Source of the DNA: CBIFWW01 sp966186435
GTDB taxonomy: Bacteria > Pseudomonadota > Gammaproteobacteria > Enterobacterales > Enterobacteriaceae
NCBI GenBank assembly: GCA_966186435.1
Contig: CBIFWW010000033.1
Location: forward strand, 1 to 26,178
DNA length: 26,178 nt
Direction: 5' to 3'
Shown in pieces: positions 7,066-15,748 of the stretch. The translations under genes and the position numbers were made by a program. A model generated the notes under the pieces. That model ran no database searches, had not been told where the DNA came from, and saw nothing but the letters and a program-made list of their open reading frames with translations. The stretch's first letter is position 1. Each line of letters begins with the position of its first letter.

Positions 7066-8283
7066 GTGGTTGCTGAGAGTCAGCCGGGACATATCGATCA
7101 AATTAAACAGACCAACGCAGGTGTGGTATATCGCTTAATTGATAAGCTCGGTCCGGTATCACGTATAGACCTTTCCCGGCTGGCCCAACTGGCACCGGCT
7201 AGTATCACTAAAATTGTCCGCGAAATGCTGGAAGCCCACCTGGTACAAGAGACCGAAATCCAGGACCCGGGCACCCGTGGCCGTCCGGCGGTGGGGCTGA
7301 TGGTGGAAACCGAGGCCTGGCATTACCTTTCGGTACGTTTGGGTCGGGGTGAAATCCAAATTGCTTTGCGCGATCTCAGCAGTAAGCTGGTGGTGGACCA
7401 AAGCGTGCCGTTGCCCCAACAGGCAGATCAGCCACTGCTCAGCCGTATAATTTATGAAATCGACCAGTTTTTTATCCGTCACAGCAAGCTGCTGGAACGG
7501 CTGACCGCTATTGCCATCACCCTGCCGGGGATCATTAATACCGAGCGCGGCATTATCCACCGCATGCCATTCTATGACATCGAAGACATGCCGCTGGGTG
7601 AAACCTTAGCAGCGCATACTGGGGTGCCGGTGTATATCCAGCACGACATCAGCGCCTGGACCATGGCGGAATCCTTGTTCGGTGCTTCCGCAGGGGCCAG
7701 TGATGTGATCCAGGTGGTGATTGACCAGAACGTGGGTGCCGGGGTGATCACCGATGGCCGTCTATTGCATGCCGGGAGCAGTAGCCTGGTGGAGATCGGC
7801 CACACCCAGGTGGACCCTTGGGGTACCCGTTGTTATTGCGGCAACCACGGTTGCCTGGAAACCATCGCCAGCGTGGATAGCGTGCTGGCCCTGGCCCGCC
7901 AGCGCATGACCCAGTCTATGGGTTCGCGCCTGCATCAACAGCCGCTAACGGTGGAGTCACTGTGCGATGCGGCGGTAGAAGGGGATCTGCTGGCACGTGA
8001 CATTGTCACCGGTGTTGGCACTAACGTGGGCCGCATCTTGGCGATTATGGTGAATTTATTTAACCCGCAAAAAATCCTGATTGGCTCCCCGCTTAACCGT
8101 GCGGCATCCATCCTGCATCCGGCCATTGTGCAGTGTATCTCGCAACAGTCTTTACCCGCCTATAGCCAGCATATTCAGGTAGAAAGTACCCAATTTATTA
8201 ACCGGGGTACCATGGCCGGAGCCGCACTGGTGAAAGACGCGCTCTATAACGGAGCCTTATTAATCCGTCTGCTACAAGGTTAA
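7066..8283 (+). CDS. mlc: Glucose-responsive repressor Mlc (ROK family)
   Basis: Mlc (DgsA) represses PTS genes such as ptsG, ptsHI and manXYZ, and is pulled to the membrane by unphosphorylated glucose transporter EIICB. The protein has 405 residues against 406 in E. coli, with one residue missing after HRMPFY. The helix-turn-helix is about residues 32-56 (SRIDLSRLAQLAPASITKIV). The ROK zinc site CYCGNHGCLE is intact, with its partner His in EIGHTQ. The DQFFIRH segment, part of the EIIB contact region, is kept. The GTG start is preceded by AAAGGGAG at 6 bases and gives MVAESQPGHIDQ, matching E. coli. An Mlc-type operator and a CRP-like site lie upstream. Confidence 0.97.
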   Translation: MVAESQPGHIDQIKQTNAGVVYRLIDKLGPVSRIDLSRLAQLAPASITKIVREMLEAHLVQETEIQDPGTRGRPAVGLMVETEAWHYLSVRLGRGEIQIALRDLSSKLVVDQSVPLPQQADQPLLSRIIYEIDQFFIRHSKLLERLTAIAITLPGIINTERGIIHRMPFYDIEDMPLGETLAAHTGVPVYIQHDISAWTMAESLFGASAGASDVIQVVIDQNVGAGVITDGRLLHAGSSSLVEIGHTQVDPWGTRCYCGNHGCLETIASVDSVLALARQRMTQSMGSRLHQQPLTVESLCDAAVEGDLLARDIVTGVGTNVGRILAIMVNLFNPQKILIGSPLNRAASILHPAIVQCISQQSLPAYSQHIQVESTQFINRGTMAGAALVKDALYNGALLIRLLQG

Positions 8284-8298
8284 CAATCCCCGCGCGAT

Positions 8299-8348
8299 GC
8301 AATAAAAATTGCGCTATCTCAAGCCCCCCTTCTGGTGCTTCTTTTAGA
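8299..8348 (+). terminator. Possible terminator region after mlc
   Basis: Two weak stems lie here: GCAAT-loop-ATTGC, then AAGC...GCTT around a C-rich loop, the second followed by CTTTTAG. Neither is a strong intrinsic terminator. The call is tentative. Confidence 0.3.
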
Positions 8349-8406
8349 CTTTACCCAAGTCATAATTCTTATATTCACTTTTTGAAGCATACTGCCGGAG
8401 TTTTTC

Positions 8407-9090
8407 ATGCTTAAACGCTTTTTTATCACGGGTACTGACACTGCTGTCGGGAAGACGGTAGTCTCGCGCGCACTGATACAAGCGTTGGCCGCCAGTGGGC
8501 AGAGTGTGGCGGGCTATAAGCCCGTTGCCAAAGGTAGCAAGGAAACCCCAGAAGGACTGCGCAACAAAGATGCGCTGGTGCTCCAGAGTGTCTCAACGGT
8601 TGAGTTACCCTACAGTGCGATAAACCCGGTGGCCTTTAGCGAAGAAGAAAGCAGCGTTGCACACAGTGCGCCGATTAACTACAGCCTGCTGTCACAAGGT
8701 TTACACCAGCTCAGCGGCCAGGTTGACCACGTTGTGGTAGAAGGGACCGGCGGCTGGCGCAGTCTGATGAACGATCTGCGCCCGCTGTCTGAATGGGTGG
8801 TGCAGGAGCAACTGCCAATATTGATGGTGGTGGGGATCCAGGAAGGCTGTATTAACCATGCCCTTCTGACTGCCCAGGCTATCGCCAATGACGGTCTGCC
8901 GCTGATTGGCTGGGTGGCTAACCGTATCAACCCTGGCCTTGCCCACTACGCTGAAATCATCGATGTGCTAAGTAAAAAACTACCCGCGCCGCTGGTGGGG
9001 GAACTGCCTTATCTCCCTCGTGCCGAGCAGCGCGAGCTGGCGAACTATGTCGATTTATCGGTGTTCGGTGGCATGCTGGCGGTAAATTGA
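8407..9090 (+). CDS. ynfK: Dethiobiotin synthetase paralogue BioD2/YnfK
   Basis: Dethiobiotin synthetase closes the ureido ring of dethiobiotin from diaminopelargonate, CO2 and ATP. This 227-residue protein is the second-copy type (BioD2, E. coli YnfK, about 231 residues), placed next to mlc as in E. coli and away from any bio operon. The P-loop GTDTAVGKT is at residues 9-17, YKPVAKG at 37-43 and VEGTGGW at 111-117, so ATP and Mg sites look intact. CCGGAG precedes the ATG. The stop lies inside the 3' end of the convergent clcB gene (36 bases shared). Whether it contributes to biotin supply here cannot be told. Confidence 0.93.
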   Translation: MLKRFFITGTDTAVGKTVVSRALIQALAASGQSVAGYKPVAKGSKETPEGLRNKDALVLQSVSTVELPYSAINPVAFSEEESSVAHSAPINYSLLSQGLHQLSGQVDHVVVEGTGGWRSLMNDLRPLSEWVVQEQLPILMVVGIQEGCINHALLTAQAIANDGLPLIGWVANRINPGLAHYAEIIDVLSKKLPAPLVGELPYLPRAEQRELANYVDLSVFGGMLAVN

Positions 9091-10344
9091 CTGTGGGTGC
9101 AACCAGCGGGATAGCACAAAGGCCATCACACAGGCCACCAGTAAACCGGGGAGCAAGCTAAACTCCCCGGTCATTTCGCAAATCATCAATGCCGACATAA
9201 TTGGCGCATGAGTGGTGGCCGCCAGCAGCGCCGCCATCCCGGTCAAGGCCAGTAAGGTCGGGACTGTATCGCCCCCGATACCCACGCTTAACAATCCCGG
9301 GATTAACCCCAGCGCTGCACCGATAAACAGCGTCGGGGTGAACACCCCTCCCGGTGCGCCCGAGCCACTGCTGGCAAGGATCGCCAGCAGCTTACACAGC
9401 AATATCCCGGCCACCATCCATACCCCCGGCGGCAGGGTTAAAAACTGCTGCACCACGCTATAGCCATTGCCCCATACCATAGGGGTGATCAGCGACAGTG
9501 CGCCCACCATCAGGCCCCCCAGGGCCAGTTGAAGCGGAGGCAACAGGTTTAGACGGCGGAACGTTGCCCCGCTCCAGGCCATCATTCCCAGAAATAGCGG
9601 CCCCAACAGGCCACACAGCAAGCCGGTGGCGGCAATTAGCCCGAATTGCCACGGCGTAGGGCTACCGAGGGCGGCCACCTGGTAAAGCATGGCCTGGCCG
9701 CCGCCCAATAATTGGGTGACCAGCAGCGCTACCACGGCGGCAATCACTACCGGGCCGAGGGAGGCCAGCATCAGGGTGCCAAACAGGATCTCGGCGATAA
9801 ACAGGCTACCGGCCAAGGGGGCATGATAGGCGCTGGCCATCCCGGCGGCGGCCCCGCAGGCTACCCATAGTTTCCATTCAGTGGGGCGCGCCAGGCGCTG
9901 GGCGCCAAAGGAGGCGGCGACCGTCGCCAGTAAGATCATGGCCCCTTCACGGCCAATGGCGCTACCGCTGGCGACCACCACCAAAGACGCGGTGGACTTC
10001 ACCAGGCTGGCAGGCAGATCCAGGCGGCCATCCCCGGTTTCAATGGCTTCCATATAATCAGTCGGGGCATGTGGGCGCTGGCGGGTGGCCCGTTGCCATC
10101 CCCAGAGGATAAACCCAGCCACTAGACCACCGAGAACCGGGGTCAGCAGCCGACGCCATTCCGCGAGGCCCCCGGCGGCGGTCACCAGACTGCCGCTATC
10201 ATTGGAGAGCAGCAAGCCTTCAAGGCTGTACATCGCCTGGCGAAACAGCCAGACCACGATGGCGGAAGTGATCCCGATACCGACGGCCAGCGCCAGACGG
10301 CGCAGCATCCCCTGGATATCCGGGAAAGGATGTAAACGGTGCAT
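9055..10344 (-). CDS. clcB: ClC-family chloride channel ClcB
   Basis: An inner-membrane ClC protein, thought to help extreme acid resistance as an electrical shunt. It has 429 residues from this ATG. The next Met (codon 13, at 10308) gives 417, closer to the 418 of E. coli and aligned with its MFRRL start; neither ATG has a good ribosome site. The gating glutamate is present in SGSAIGREGAM (Glu133) and the anion filter in GSGAPGGVFTPTLF (327-340). FIAEILF (182-188) has Ile186 where the ClcA exchanger has the inner proton glutamate (Glu203), which suggests a channel rather than an exchanger. It ends in a 36-base convergent overlap with ynfK. Confidence 0.93.
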   Translation of the reverse strand: MHRLHPFPDIQGMLRRLALAVGIGITSAIVVWLFRQAMYSLEGLLLSNDSGSLVTAAGGLAEWRRLLTPVLGGLVAGFILWGWQRATRQRPHAPTDYMEAIETGDGRLDLPASLVKSTASLVVVASGSAIGREGAMILLATVAASFGAQRLARPTEWKLWVACGAAAGMASAYHAPLAGSLFIAEILFGTLMLASLGPVVIAAVVALLVTQLLGGGQAMLYQVAALGSPTPWQFGLIAATGLLCGLLGPLFLGMMAWSGATFRRLNLLPPLQLALGGLMVGALSLITPMVWGNGYSVVQQFLTLPPGVWMVAGILLCKLLAILASSGSGAPGGVFTPTLFIGAALGLIPGLLSVGIGGDTVPTLLALTGMAALLAATTHAPIMSALMICEMTGEFSLLPGLLVACVMAFVLSRWLHPQSIYRQHATEHR

Positions 10345-10424
10345 AGCATCAATCTTGAGGGTAAAGAGATATTCTGGCGTAAAAACGGGGATTTAACCAA
10401 AGCCGGGGTCAAAGAAAGGTGAGA

Positions 10425-10449
10425 AGGGCGGCCCCCAGGGTAACCGCCC
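10425..10449 (-). terminator. Weak stem-loop after osmV
   Basis: GGGCGG (10425-10430) pairs with CCGCCC (10444-10449) just past the osmV stop. On the minus strand the stem is followed by TTCTCACCTTTC, a poor T-run, so termination between osmV and clcB would be partial at best. Confidence 0.35.
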
Positions 10450-10455
10450 ACAATA

Positions 10456-11601
10456 TTACTCCTGGTAAATGTTCAAGGCGCGTCGGGTACGGCCAGAACT
10501 CAGGTAATCGGCAATATAATCTTGAGAAATCTCACCGCTGTAGCGGCCATCTTCATCGACAATCGGCATCCAGACCGTGTTGTGCTCATACAGGCGTGAT
10601 AACACCACTCGCAGGTTATCTTCGGCCTTGCTAGTTACCCGGAACGGGTTGAGTTTTTCCTGGCATTCACCCTGCACCCCACGGGCTTCACGGCGTTTAA
10701 CGAAGCCCAGCGGTTTGCCATCGTTATCCACCACGGTGACCGAACGCATATCGTTATCGTCCATCAGCGCAAAGGCTTCCGCCAGCGAGGTATCCCGCTT
10801 CACCGTAATCGTAGGCTGTTGATCGGTGACATCCCCGGCGTTTACCAGCAGCAGGCGCTTCAGGGTACGGTCACCGCCGACAAAGCTACCCACGAATTCA
10901 CTGGCCGGTTTGGCCAGCAGTTCATCGGGGCTGGCACACTGCACGATACGGCCCTGGCGGAACACGGCAATTCGGTCGCCCAGTTTTAGCGCTTCGTCGA
11001 TATCGTGGCTCACCAGCATTACGGTTTTCTTCAGCTGGCGCTGCATATCGAGGAATTCGTTTTGGATCACTTCACGGTTAATCGGGTCCACCGCACCAAA
11101 AGGCTCATCCATCAGCAGTACCGGAGGATCCGCCGCCAGGGCGCGGATCACGCCAATACGCTGCTGCTGGCCGCCGGACATCTCTTTCGGGTAGCGGTGC
11201 AGGAATTTGTTCGGGTCGAGGGCCACCATGCTCATTAGTTCACTGGCCCGGTCGCGGCACTGTTTTTTATCCCAGCCCAACATGCGTGGGACAACGGTGA
11301 TGTTCTCTTCAATGGTCATGTTCGGGAACAGACCAATCTGCTGGATCACATAGCCGATGTTGCGGCGCAGGGTAACGGTATCCAGGGCGCTGGTGTCCTC
11401 GCCATTAATCAGGATCTTGCCGCTGGTGGGGGCAATCAGGCGGTTGATCATCTTCAGAGTGGTGGTTTTCCCGCAGCCGGACGGCCCCAGCAGCACACAC
11501 ATTTCCCCTTCCGGGACATTCAGATTGACGTTATCCACCGCATTAAAGGTCTGGCCGTTTTTCTGGCTGAATTGTTTGGTGAGGTTTTCCAGTTTTATCA
11601 T
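10456..11601 (-). CDS. osmV: Osmolyte ABC transporter ATPase OsmV (YehX/OpuA type) with CBS pair
   Basis: ATP-binding subunit of the OsmU importer, which in Salmonella takes up glycine betaine and choline-O-sulfate. It is 381 residues long. Walker A GPSGCGKTT is at 39-47, the Q-loop near 87, the signature MSGGQ at 141-145, and Walker B VLLMDEP at 161-167. Two CBS domains fill about 262-366, as in betaine transporters that sense ionic strength. A longer frame extends to 11676, but the ATG at 11601 is the likely start: it gives MIKLENLTKQF, AAAGGG lies 8 bases upstream, and it overlaps the osmW stop as TAATG, implying translational coupling. It is last in the four-gene operon. Confidence 0.94.
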   Translation of the reverse strand: MIKLENLTKQFSQKNGQTFNAVDNVNLNVPEGEMCVLLGPSGCGKTTTLKMINRLIAPTSGKILINGEDTSALDTVTLRRNIGYVIQQIGLFPNMTIEENITVVPRMLGWDKKQCRDRASELMSMVALDPNKFLHRYPKEMSGGQQQRIGVIRALAADPPVLLMDEPFGAVDPINREVIQNEFLDMQRQLKKTVMLVSHDIDEALKLGDRIAVFRQGRIVQCASPDELLAKPASEFVGSFVGGDRTLKRLLLVNAGDVTDQQPTITVKRDTSLAEAFALMDDNDMRSVTVVDNDGKPLGFVKRREARGVQGECQEKLNPFRVTSKAEDNLRVVLSRLYEHNTVWMPIVDEDGRYSGEISQDYIADYLSSGRTRRALNIYQE

Positions 11602-12248
11602 TATCGTAACCCTTTCGGTGTCAGAAGGCGCTGTAGGCCGTGGAGTAGCCAGTCCAGCACAATAGCCAGCAGACAAATCATGACCGCTCCGGCAATTAAC
11701 ATACGGATATCAGAGCCACCGATACCATTAAGTAGCAACAGGCCCAGGCCCCCGGCGCCAATTACCGCCGCGATAGCCATCACGCCAATATTCATCACCA
11801 CGGCGGTACGGATACCGCCAAAAATTACCGGCAGGGCCATTGGGATTTCTACCCAGCGCAGGCGCTGCCAGAACGTCATACCGATGCCCCGGCCCGCTTC
11901 ATTCAGCCCCGGCGGCAGGTTATCTAAGGCGGTGTAGGTGTTACGCACAATCGGCAGCAAAGAGTAGAGGAATACCGCCGCGACTGCTGGCAATGCACCA
12001 ATACCATGGCCGAACATCGAAAACAGCGGAATCATCAGGCCAAACAGGGCAATGGATGGAATGGTCAGAATGATAGTCGCCAGCCCTAAAACCGGGGTAG
12101 CCAACCAGCGGCGGCGCATAATAATCACCCCCAGCGGCACGCCAATAATAATGGCCAGCCCTACGGCCATCGCCACCAACCACAGGTGTTGCAGGGTTAA
12201 CCCGCCGATATAGCCCGCGTTGTCGAGCATGTAATGAATAGTTTCCAT
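11601..12248 (-). CDS. osmW: Osmolyte ABC transporter permease OsmW
   Basis: Inner-membrane permease of OsmU, 215 residues with about five or six helices and a BPD_transp_1 domain. The coupling loop that contacts the ATPase is visible as LNEAGRGIGMTFWQRLRWVEIPMALP (an EAA-like motif, near residues 115-140). AAGGAG precedes the ATG at 6 bases, and 9 bases separate it from osmX. Its stop shares a base with the osmV start (TAATG). It pairs with OsmY to form the membrane channel. Confidence 0.93.
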   Translation of the reverse strand: METIHYMLDNAGYIGGLTLQHLWLVAMAVGLAIIIGVPLGVIIMRRRWLATPVLGLATIILTIPSIALFGLMIPLFSMFGHGIGALPAVAAVFLYSLLPIVRNTYTALDNLPPGLNEAGRGIGMTFWQRLRWVEIPMALPVIFGGIRTAVVMNIGVMAIAAVIGAGGLGLLLLNGIGGSDIRMLIAGAVMICLLAIVLDWLLHGLQRLLTPKGLR

Positions 12249-12257
12249 AATCGCTCC

Positions 12258-13163
12258 TTACAGCAGGCCTTTTTGGGTGAGGAATTGACGGGCGACTTGC
12301 TGCGGAGACTGGTGCTCAATGTCCACTTTGGCATTCAGTTCGCTGATCACGTCGTTATTTAATAGGCCGGAAAGAGTATTCAATGCTTCTTCCAAGCCGG
12401 GGTTGGCATCGAGGGTGTCCTTACGCACCACCGGGGTCACCGCATAGCTGGGGAAGAAGCCTTTGTCGTCTTTCAGCACTTTCAAATCGAAGCCTTTTAC
12501 CCGGCCATCGGTGGTGTAAACCAGCCCGGCATCCACAAAGCCATCGCGTACTGCGTTATACACCAGCCCTGGGTCCATCTGGCGGATTTGCGGGCGGTCT
12601 AGCGGCATGTTGTAGGCTTTTTGCAGGGGTTTCAGGCCATCGCTACGGCCTGAGAACTCCAGATCCAGCCCCAGCATCCAGTTATTGTCCGGGTCGGTCT
12701 GGCGAATATGTTCCAGCTTAGCCACCATCTCGGACATGGTGTGGATATTCTCGGCTTCAGCCCGCTTGCGCTGCATGGCAAAGGCGTAGGTGTTGTTCAT
12801 GTTAGCCGGTTTCAGCCACACCAAGCCCAGCTTGGCATCAAGCTTTTTAACCGTGTCGTATGACTCCTGTGGCGTCATCGGTTTATTAATGTGGTTGAAG
12901 ATAATCAACGAGGTACCGGTGTATTCCCAGGTCATATCAATTTGCTTATTGACCATCGCATTACGTGAAATCACGGTGGCGATATTGGTCTGTGGGGTAA
13001 CCTGAAAACCTTTCTTACGCAGGTACTGAACCGTCATGGCTGAAAGGATGTGTTGCTCAGTAAAGCTTTTAGACGCCAGCACCAGCGGGGCGGCCTTGGC
13101 ACCGGTGGCAGCCAGGGCGCTAAGCAGCAGGGCGGCAAAGAATGTTTTGATCCGCATGGTCAT
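12258..13163 (-). CDS. osmX: Osmolyte ABC transporter periplasmic binding protein OsmX
   Basis: A substrate-binding protein of the OpuAC/ProX-like family, 301 residues. The signal peptide covers residues 1-24 (MTMRIKTFFAALLLSALA, cleavage after AKA). SKSFTEQHIL (31-40) and WEYTGTSL (79-86) are family blocks next to the ligand pocket. GGAG sits 5 bases before the first ATG; a second ATG two codons on is spaced less well. It lies between the two permease genes, 17 bases after osmY and 9 before osmW. In Salmonella, OsmX binds glycine betaine and choline-O-sulfate; the same ligands are inferred here. Confidence 0.93.
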   Translation of the reverse strand: MTMRIKTFFAALLLSALAATGAKAAPLVLASKSFTEQHILSAMTVQYLRKKGFQVTPQTNIATVISRNAMVNKQIDMTWEYTGTSLIIFNHINKPMTPQESYDTVKKLDAKLGLVWLKPANMNNTYAFAMQRKRAEAENIHTMSEMVAKLEHIRQTDPDNNWMLGLDLEFSGRSDGLKPLQKAYNMPLDRPQIRQMDPGLVYNAVRDGFVDAGLVYTTDGRVKGFDLKVLKDDKGFFPSYAVTPVVRKDTLDANPGLEEALNTLSGLLNNDVISELNAKVDIEHQSPQQVARQFLTQKGLL

Positions 13164-13180
13164 AATGACTCCTTGTCCGA

Positions 13181-13894
13181 TTAAGCGAGGTGAGGGCTAA
13201 GCACGCGGCCCAGAGCTGCGAGAGCCATATCCAGGATCAGCGCAAACAGCGCAGTGGCCGCAGCCCCAAGGATCAGCGTCGGGAAATCGTTTAAGTAAAT
13301 GCCGGGGAAAATCAACTCCCCGTAGCTGCTGGCCCCAATCAGGAACGCCAGCGGTGCGGTACCCACGTTAATGGCCGTTGCCACCCGGACCCCGGATAAA
13401 ATGACCGGGGCGGCGGAAGGTAGCTCCACTTGTCGCAGGCGCTGGAACTTGGTCATACCGATGCCATTGGCCGCTTCAATCAATGAAGGTGGCACGGCAC
13501 ACAGACCGGCGTAGGTGTTACGGACGATAGGCAGCAGCGAGGCGAGGAACAGGGCAATAATCGCCGGTTTATCACCAATACCGATGATGACCATTGCCAG
13601 TGCCAGCACGGCCATAGGCGGCAGGGTATTACCCACGTTAAAAATTTGCATCACGTATTCGGCCCAGCGCCGGGCCGAAGGCCGGCTTAGCATAATGCCG
13701 CTGGGTAAGCCTATCAACAGCGCCAGTGCCATAGAACTGGCTACCAAAATCAGATGCTGTTGCCCGAGATAAATCAAATCCACTTTTCGGTCTACTAAGT
13801 TTTGTAAACCGATTCCCCAGATAAGCAGTGCTATAAGCACGGCAACGACCAGCGCGGCCAGAATGGCGCGTTTTAGCAAAGGGTGGTTATGCAT
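13181..13894 (-). CDS. Osmolyte ABC transporter permease OsmY (OsmU)
   Basis: The second OsmU permease and first gene of the operon, 237 residues from the ATG at 13894. An upstream GTG at 13942 would add 16 polar, arginine-rich residues and is less likely. The chosen ATG is preceded by GGGAG at 10 bases. About six helices are visible, with the coupling loop IEAANGIGMTKFQRLRQVELPSAAPV. Salmonella calls this gene osmY, but that name in E. coli means an unrelated periplasmic protein, so the symbol is left blank. Confidence 0.9.
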   Translation of the reverse strand: MHNHPLLKRAILAALVVAVLIALLIWGIGLQNLVDRKVDLIYLGQQHLILVASSMALALLIGLPSGIMLSRPSARRWAEYVMQIFNVGNTLPPMAVLALAMVIIGIGDKPAIIALFLASLLPIVRNTYAGLCAVPPSLIEAANGIGMTKFQRLRQVELPSAAPVILSGVRVATAINVGTAPLAFLIGASSYGELIFPGIYLNDFPTLILGAAATALFALILDMALAALGRVLSPHLA

Positions 13895-14210
13895 TGCTGA
13901 GTGTCTCCCATAATCACGCGTTATGGTGGCCCGACGGGTCACATCTTGTTATGCCTCGCAAGGTGGCGTGTGTCACAGCTATAGCAACGAAGCGGCAAGG
14001 CTTCCACTAAATGTAACTATTAGTTAACTAGTATTTAACGAGATAACCTATGGTTATGCCAGTACTGATAAGGGTTTTGCAGGGGTATAGAGAAAGTTCT
14101 TAAAAGCACGAATGAATATGTGACGCTGTCACAATTATCGGAAGGGTATCTAACTGATTTTATTATTAATCGGTGGAAAAATAGCCAGCCCGGGATAGGC
14201 TGGCTAACAC
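13895..14210. other. 316-base gap between osmU operon and dmsD
   Basis: No convincing gene is present. On the minus strand a candidate osmU promoter has -35 TGGAAG (plus-strand 14001-14006), a 17-base spacer and -10 TATAGC (13978-13983) behind an extended TG. A perfect 10-base palindrome TAGTTAACTA lies at 14021-14030. TGTGAC-GCT-GTCACA lies at 14119-14133: CRP half-sites one base too close together. GTGTCACA recurs at 13970-13977. The dms terminator occupies 14175-14205. The palindromes are seen; their binding factors are unknown. Confidence 0.5.
14175..14205 (-). terminator. Intrinsic terminator of the dms/ynf operon
   Basis: AGCCAGCC (14183-14190) pairs perfectly with GGCTGGCT (14198-14205) around a 7-base loop. 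On the minus strand the stem is followed by ATTTTTCC, a proper T-run. It begins 6 bases past the dmsD stop. Confidence 0.85.
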
Positions 14211-14843
14211 TTAACGGAACAATTCCTTTTGCGCCACCGGGATCAGTAGCTCTTGCTGCCACTGAGCCAGAGTTAGGCTGGTTAGCTCGCCCAGGGCGCG
14301 GTAAAACGGGTGGTTGGCTTCGGCAGTAAACACTTCAAGGAAGCGGCCACTCCACGGCAGAATATGCCAGGCCAGCAATTCATCGACCTGCTGTTGGTAC
14401 TCCTGCTCCGCCAGCCAGGCGCACAGCATCAGCAGGGTGCCGATGTGGTCGTCAGGTTCGTTCTGCTCACGGTGGCTTTCAATGCCCAGGCCGCGCATCC
14501 AGTGACGCAGGGCCATCATGGAGTGACCGAACAAGACGTTTTCTTTATCCAGCCAGACAGAACCCCATGGCGGAGCCGGCAAGGCGTATGGCCCGATAAA
14601 CAAGCGTTGGAATGCCTCGGCTAAGGTTTCTTCGCCATCTTGTGTCAGCCCTCGGGTGATCTCGTCAGCCAGAGCCGCCATGTTTTCCGGCGGAGTAGGC
14701 CACTCATCGGCCCAGCCCGTTTGTTGCAGTGTTTCAATAAGCGGCTGGGCTTCCGGGCTGGTTGGGTCGATATACAGTAAGGTGCCCAGAATGCGCCCGG
14801 TCAGTGCGATACGCGACATGCGCGAAGGTTGTTGAGATGACAT
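14211..14843 (-). CDS. dmsD: Tat-dependent redox enzyme maturation chaperone DmsD
   Basis: DmsD is a cytoplasmic chaperone of the TorD family that binds the twin-arginine leader of the molybdoenzyme subunit and guides folding before Tat export. The protein has 210 residues (E. coli 204). The family blocks YALPAPPWGSVWLDKENVLFG, QNEPDDHIGTLL, LLAWHILPWSGRFLEVF and HPFYRALGELT are all visible. It is the last gene of the operon, 46 bases after ynfH, with AAGGAAAAG before its ATG. The partner leader is on the dmsA/ynfF product of the same operon. A strong terminator follows. Confidence 0.95.
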   Translation of the reverse strand: MSSQQPSRMSRIALTGRILGTLLYIDPTSPEAQPLIETLQQTGWADEWPTPPENMAALADEITRGLTQDGEETLAEAFQRLFIGPYALPAPPWGSVWLDKENVLFGHSMMALRHWMRGLGIESHREQNEPDDHIGTLLMLCAWLAEQEYQQQVDELLAWHILPWSGRFLEVFTAEANHPFYRALGELTSLTLAQWQQELLIPVAQKELFR

Positions 14844-14889
14844 GCTTCTTTTCCTTGCGGGCGCACCCGGTATGAGCGCGCCCTATTAA

Positions 14890-15747
14890 TTATCCGGCGA
14901 TGGCAACGCCGACGGTCATATGCAGGCCGTAGAATATGCCGCGGCCAATCATTTCACCAGCGGCAACCATCATAAATCCGAGTAGTAGCCAGCCAGCCTG
15001 CGGCGGGCGGTTACGCAGCAGCGGGCATAACCAGCAGCCCAGCCCCAGTAACACCAGCGCCAGGCGCAGGGTTTGTAACAGGCCAAAGTTAGGCACCAGA
15101 TCGCTGGCAACCATCACCGAGCTTTGGATGGTGGCGAGTTTGGTACTTTGCAGAATCACCAAACCTGCGCTCGCCACCAGCCCTAATAGACTGAGCCAGG
15201 CAAACTTGCTGCTGGCCATTGGGAAGCGGGCCAGGGTCAGCAATAACACGCCCAGTAACGGCCCGCCGATGATCATGGTCAGGAAGAAACTGATGGCGGT
15301 AAAATGGGTGTACCAGGTGGGGACGGTGTCAATGGAGTTATAAACCCGTGACATCATCCAGACGAATACCACCCCGAGGATCATGGTGATAACCGCCCAA
15401 ATCCGCCCCAGGCCCGCAGGCATTTTATTGAGTATAGCCAGCAGCCACCAGAAGCCCCCCACCGCGAAGAACACCGAGCCGCTGGCAATTTCATTGCTCA
15501 GGGCGGAGTGGCCGATACGGTTCAGGGAGTTAAAGGCCCGCAGTGGCGACCCGAGGTGCAGCACCGAGGCGACAAAGGCCAGGCCCATCAACACCCACAG
15601 GAAGAACATGCTACGCAGGATGCGGGTGCGGGCGGCGTTATCCTCAGTAGACATCCATCCCAGCGCCATCACGATAAACCCACCGGCCACACATTGGCCC
15701 AGCACGGTAAAAATCACTAACGGCCATTCATGCCATCCGTTGCCCAT
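14890..15747 (-). CDS. ynfH: Membrane anchor subunit YnfH (DmsC type)
   Basis: The quinol-oxidising membrane subunit of a DMSO-reductase-type enzyme, 285 residues with about eight helices. The frame extends to 15810, but the start is the ATG at 15747: GGAGG lies 6 bases upstream, it gives MGNGWHEWPLVIFTVLGQC, matching E. coli YnfH, and it follows the ynfG stop after one base. Conserved blocks include ASVLHLGSPLRAFNSLNRIG and GEMIGRGIFYGLHMTVG. It passes electrons from menaquinol to the YnfG iron-sulfur subunit and holds the complex to the periplasmic face of the inner membrane. Confidence 0.93.
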   Translation of the reverse strand: MGNGWHEWPLVIFTVLGQCVAGGFIVMALGWMSTEDNAARTRILRSMFFLWVLMGLAFVASVLHLGSPLRAFNSLNRIGHSALSNEIASGSVFFAVGGFWWLLAILNKMPAGLGRIWAVITMILGVVFVWMMSRVYNSIDTVPTWYTHFTAISFFLTMIIGGPLLGVLLLTLARFPMASSKFAWLSLLGLVASAGLVILQSTKLATIQSSVMVASDLVPNFGLLQTLRLALVLLGLGCWLCPLLRNRPPQAGWLLLGFMMVAAGEMIGRGIFYGLHMTVGVAIAG

Positions 15748-15748
15748 C

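Noticed and set aside
11602..11676. 25-residue N-terminal extension of osmV
   Set aside because: The stretch overlaps the osmW coding region, and the ATG at 11601 has a ribosome site, TAATG coupling and homology.
14119..14133. TGTGAC-GCT-GTCACA as a CRP site
   Set aside because: The half-sites are TGTGA and TCACA, but the spacer is five bases, not six, which strongly weakens CRP binding; reported only as an unassigned palindrome.
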